From assembly GCA_001643675.2 (NCBI GenBank), contig LSRY02000007.1, positions 749,001 to 813,000 on the forward strand: a stretch of 64,000 nucleotides of DNA. The letters run 5' to 3'. Origin of the DNA: Monocercomonoides exilis. Lineage: Eukaryota > Preaxostyla > Oxymonadida > Polymastigidae. The translations under genes and the position numbers were made by a program. Positions 63,187 through 64,000 of this stretch are shown one piece after another. Every line of letters begins with the position of its first letter. Position 1 is the first letter of the stretch. The notes under the pieces are model-generated. The model searched no databases and was not told the DNA's origin. It saw only the letters and a list, made by a program, of their open reading frames with translations.

Positions 63187-63194
63187 CTTGTTAG
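63187..63194 (+). repeat. Right copy of 8-base target-site duplication
   Basis: CTTGTTAG again, directly after the right terminal inverted repeat, identical to 60179-60186. Confidence 0.8.
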
Positions 63195-63336
63195 ATGCAC
63201 TTTACAACATTATTTAAAAAATAAATTTTTTTAAAACAATTTGCGAAAGAAAATTTTTTGAACTCATGGCCCATAAAAAATAACACTTAACTTGAAACTT
63301 CATTTTTTGTTTGGAAAAGTTGATTTCAATTCACAG

Positions 63337-64000
63337 ATGTTAAAAGCAAAGGCAAATCTTGAAAATGGCAAAGGAAAAAATTACAGTGCAGCTTTCAGCA
63401 AGCTGGATGCCATTGAAGAATTTCAGTTTTTAATTAACGGTTTTGATTGTTTTTCAATTTCAAAGAAAATTCAATTTGAATTTCGAACAATATTTCTCAA
63501 TGGACCAGAAATTATGCTGAAAGAAGGGGAAATGCTTGAGGAGCAGCTGAAAAGGCTTTATCATCTTCTCAAAATTGTTGATCCAGAAAATGATGATATT
63601 CAAGGCTTCTGTGATGATACAAACTTTATGGAAAAATTAAAAACCATTTGCGGTAAATTTCATAAGCCAATCGAACTTTTAGCAGCTCGTGTTGTTGGAC
63701 ACGTGAGCCGAATAATATGTTTTGAAAGAAATTCCTATATAGAGGAAATACCAATAGATGCTGAAATTTTTCCAGAAGAAATTGCACGTCTTGTGAAATA
63801 TATTCCTTGCTTTTTCTCGGAAGGCAATTGTCATTCAATTGAAGATGACATGGCTCATTTGGGTGAATGTGACAATGAAGACGTATGCTTATTCACAACA
63901 GCAGTTTTTCGGTACTTCACAACGAATTGTGGTATATTTTTTCTATTTGACAGATATTTTGATGATTATTATTATTTGTCCATTTTTAAAAAAGGGATGA
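63337..64000 (+). CDS. Unrecognised protein, 5' part, running off the window
   Basis: From the ATG at 63337 the frame stays open to the right edge (about 221 codons). The product begins MLKAKANLENGKGKNYSAAF and contains FLINGFDCFSISKKIQFEFR, MLEEQLKRLYHLLKIVDPEN and LLAARVVGHVSRIICFERN. It reads as a soluble, helical protein with even composition, unlike the flanking noncoding DNA, so I believe it is real. The frame is also open upstream to about 63270 without another ATG; a splice acceptor (ttcacag) ends right before the ATG, so a preceding exon is possible. A donor gtatat near 63930 may end the exon, since the codons after it turn into Phe/Tyr/Asp-rich filler. I do not recognise the family; a distant armadillo-type relation to the pseudogene nearby is only a thought. 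Confidence 0.6.
   Translation, partial: MLKAKANLENGKGKNYSAAFSKLDAIEEFQFLINGFDCFSISKKIQFEFRTIFLNGPEIMLKEGEMLEEQLKRLYHLLKIVDPENDDIQGFCDDTNFMEKLKTICGKFHKPIELLAARVVGHVSRIICFERNSYIEEIPIDAEIFPEEIARLVKYIPCFFSEGNCHSIEDDMAHLGECDNEDVCLFTTAVFRYFTTNCGIFFLFDRYFDDYYYLSIFKKGM

Noticed and set aside
63035-63217. Small plus-strand poly-Phe protein
   Set aside because: It is a translation of the poly-T tract.
1-64000. tRNA, rRNA, CRISPR or prokaryotic insertion sequences
   Set aside because: Visual search found no tRNA B-box-like sequence with a plausible fold, no rRNA and no regular spacer-repeat array. A covariance-model scan would be needed to exclude tRNAs fully.

Overview
The window looks like nuclear DNA of a free-living or gut-dwelling protist, most likely an oxymonad close to Monocercomonoides. 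The evidence is short spliceosomal introns (about 45 to 125 bases), eukaryote-only proteins (MOB4/phocein, UFSP2, eIF3d, a GPKOW/Spp2 splicing factor, a fat-facets type USP), dense gene packing, very long Ser/Glu/Lys-rich proteins, and a decayed member of an armadillo-like multigene family that I associate from memory with Monocercomonoides. The code is standard: the largest reading frame runs 9,771 codons without an internal TAA, TAG or TGA, and six genes end in TAA. The genus is an inference; the eukaryotic nature is certain.

Layout: 1-730 (minus) is the 5' part of a secreted pectin-lyase-like protein with an in-frame stop in its signal peptide. 1285-30756 (minus) is a four-exon gene for a protein of about 9,770 residues with a ubiquitin-specific protease domain in its middle; its last exon alone is 29 kb. 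Only 82 bases separate its start from 30839-44226 (plus), a two-exon gene for an unrecognised low-complexity protein of 4,437 residues. From 44.6 to 58 kb lies a run of normal-sized, intron-bearing housekeeping genes, mostly in alternating head-to-head and tail-to-tail order: an LRR/coiled-coil protein (minus), the G-patch factor GPKOW/Spp2 (plus), MOB4 (minus), UFSP2 (plus), eIF3d (minus) and a calponin-homology/coiled-coil protein (minus).

From about 58 to 63.2 kb the DNA becomes AT-rich, gene-free and full of inverted repeats: two MITE-like elements, a 388-base foldback palindrome, and a 3.0-kb element bounded by 16-base terminal inverted repeats and a perfect 8-base target duplication. 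That element has no transposase frame but carries a broken copy of the armadillo-like gene. A new gene begins at about 63337 and runs off the right edge.

Functional themes are ubiquitin and UFM1 proteolysis (giant USP, UFSP2), translation initiation (eIF3d), splicing (GPKOW/Spp2) and cytoskeleton or signalling scaffolds (MOB4, CH/IQ protein, LRR coiled coil). Nothing suggests that the genes form one operon-like unit; they look like independent eukaryotic genes with shared short promoters. Exon structures were derived by hand from reading-frame continuity and homology; they are internally phase-consistent but untested by transcripts.
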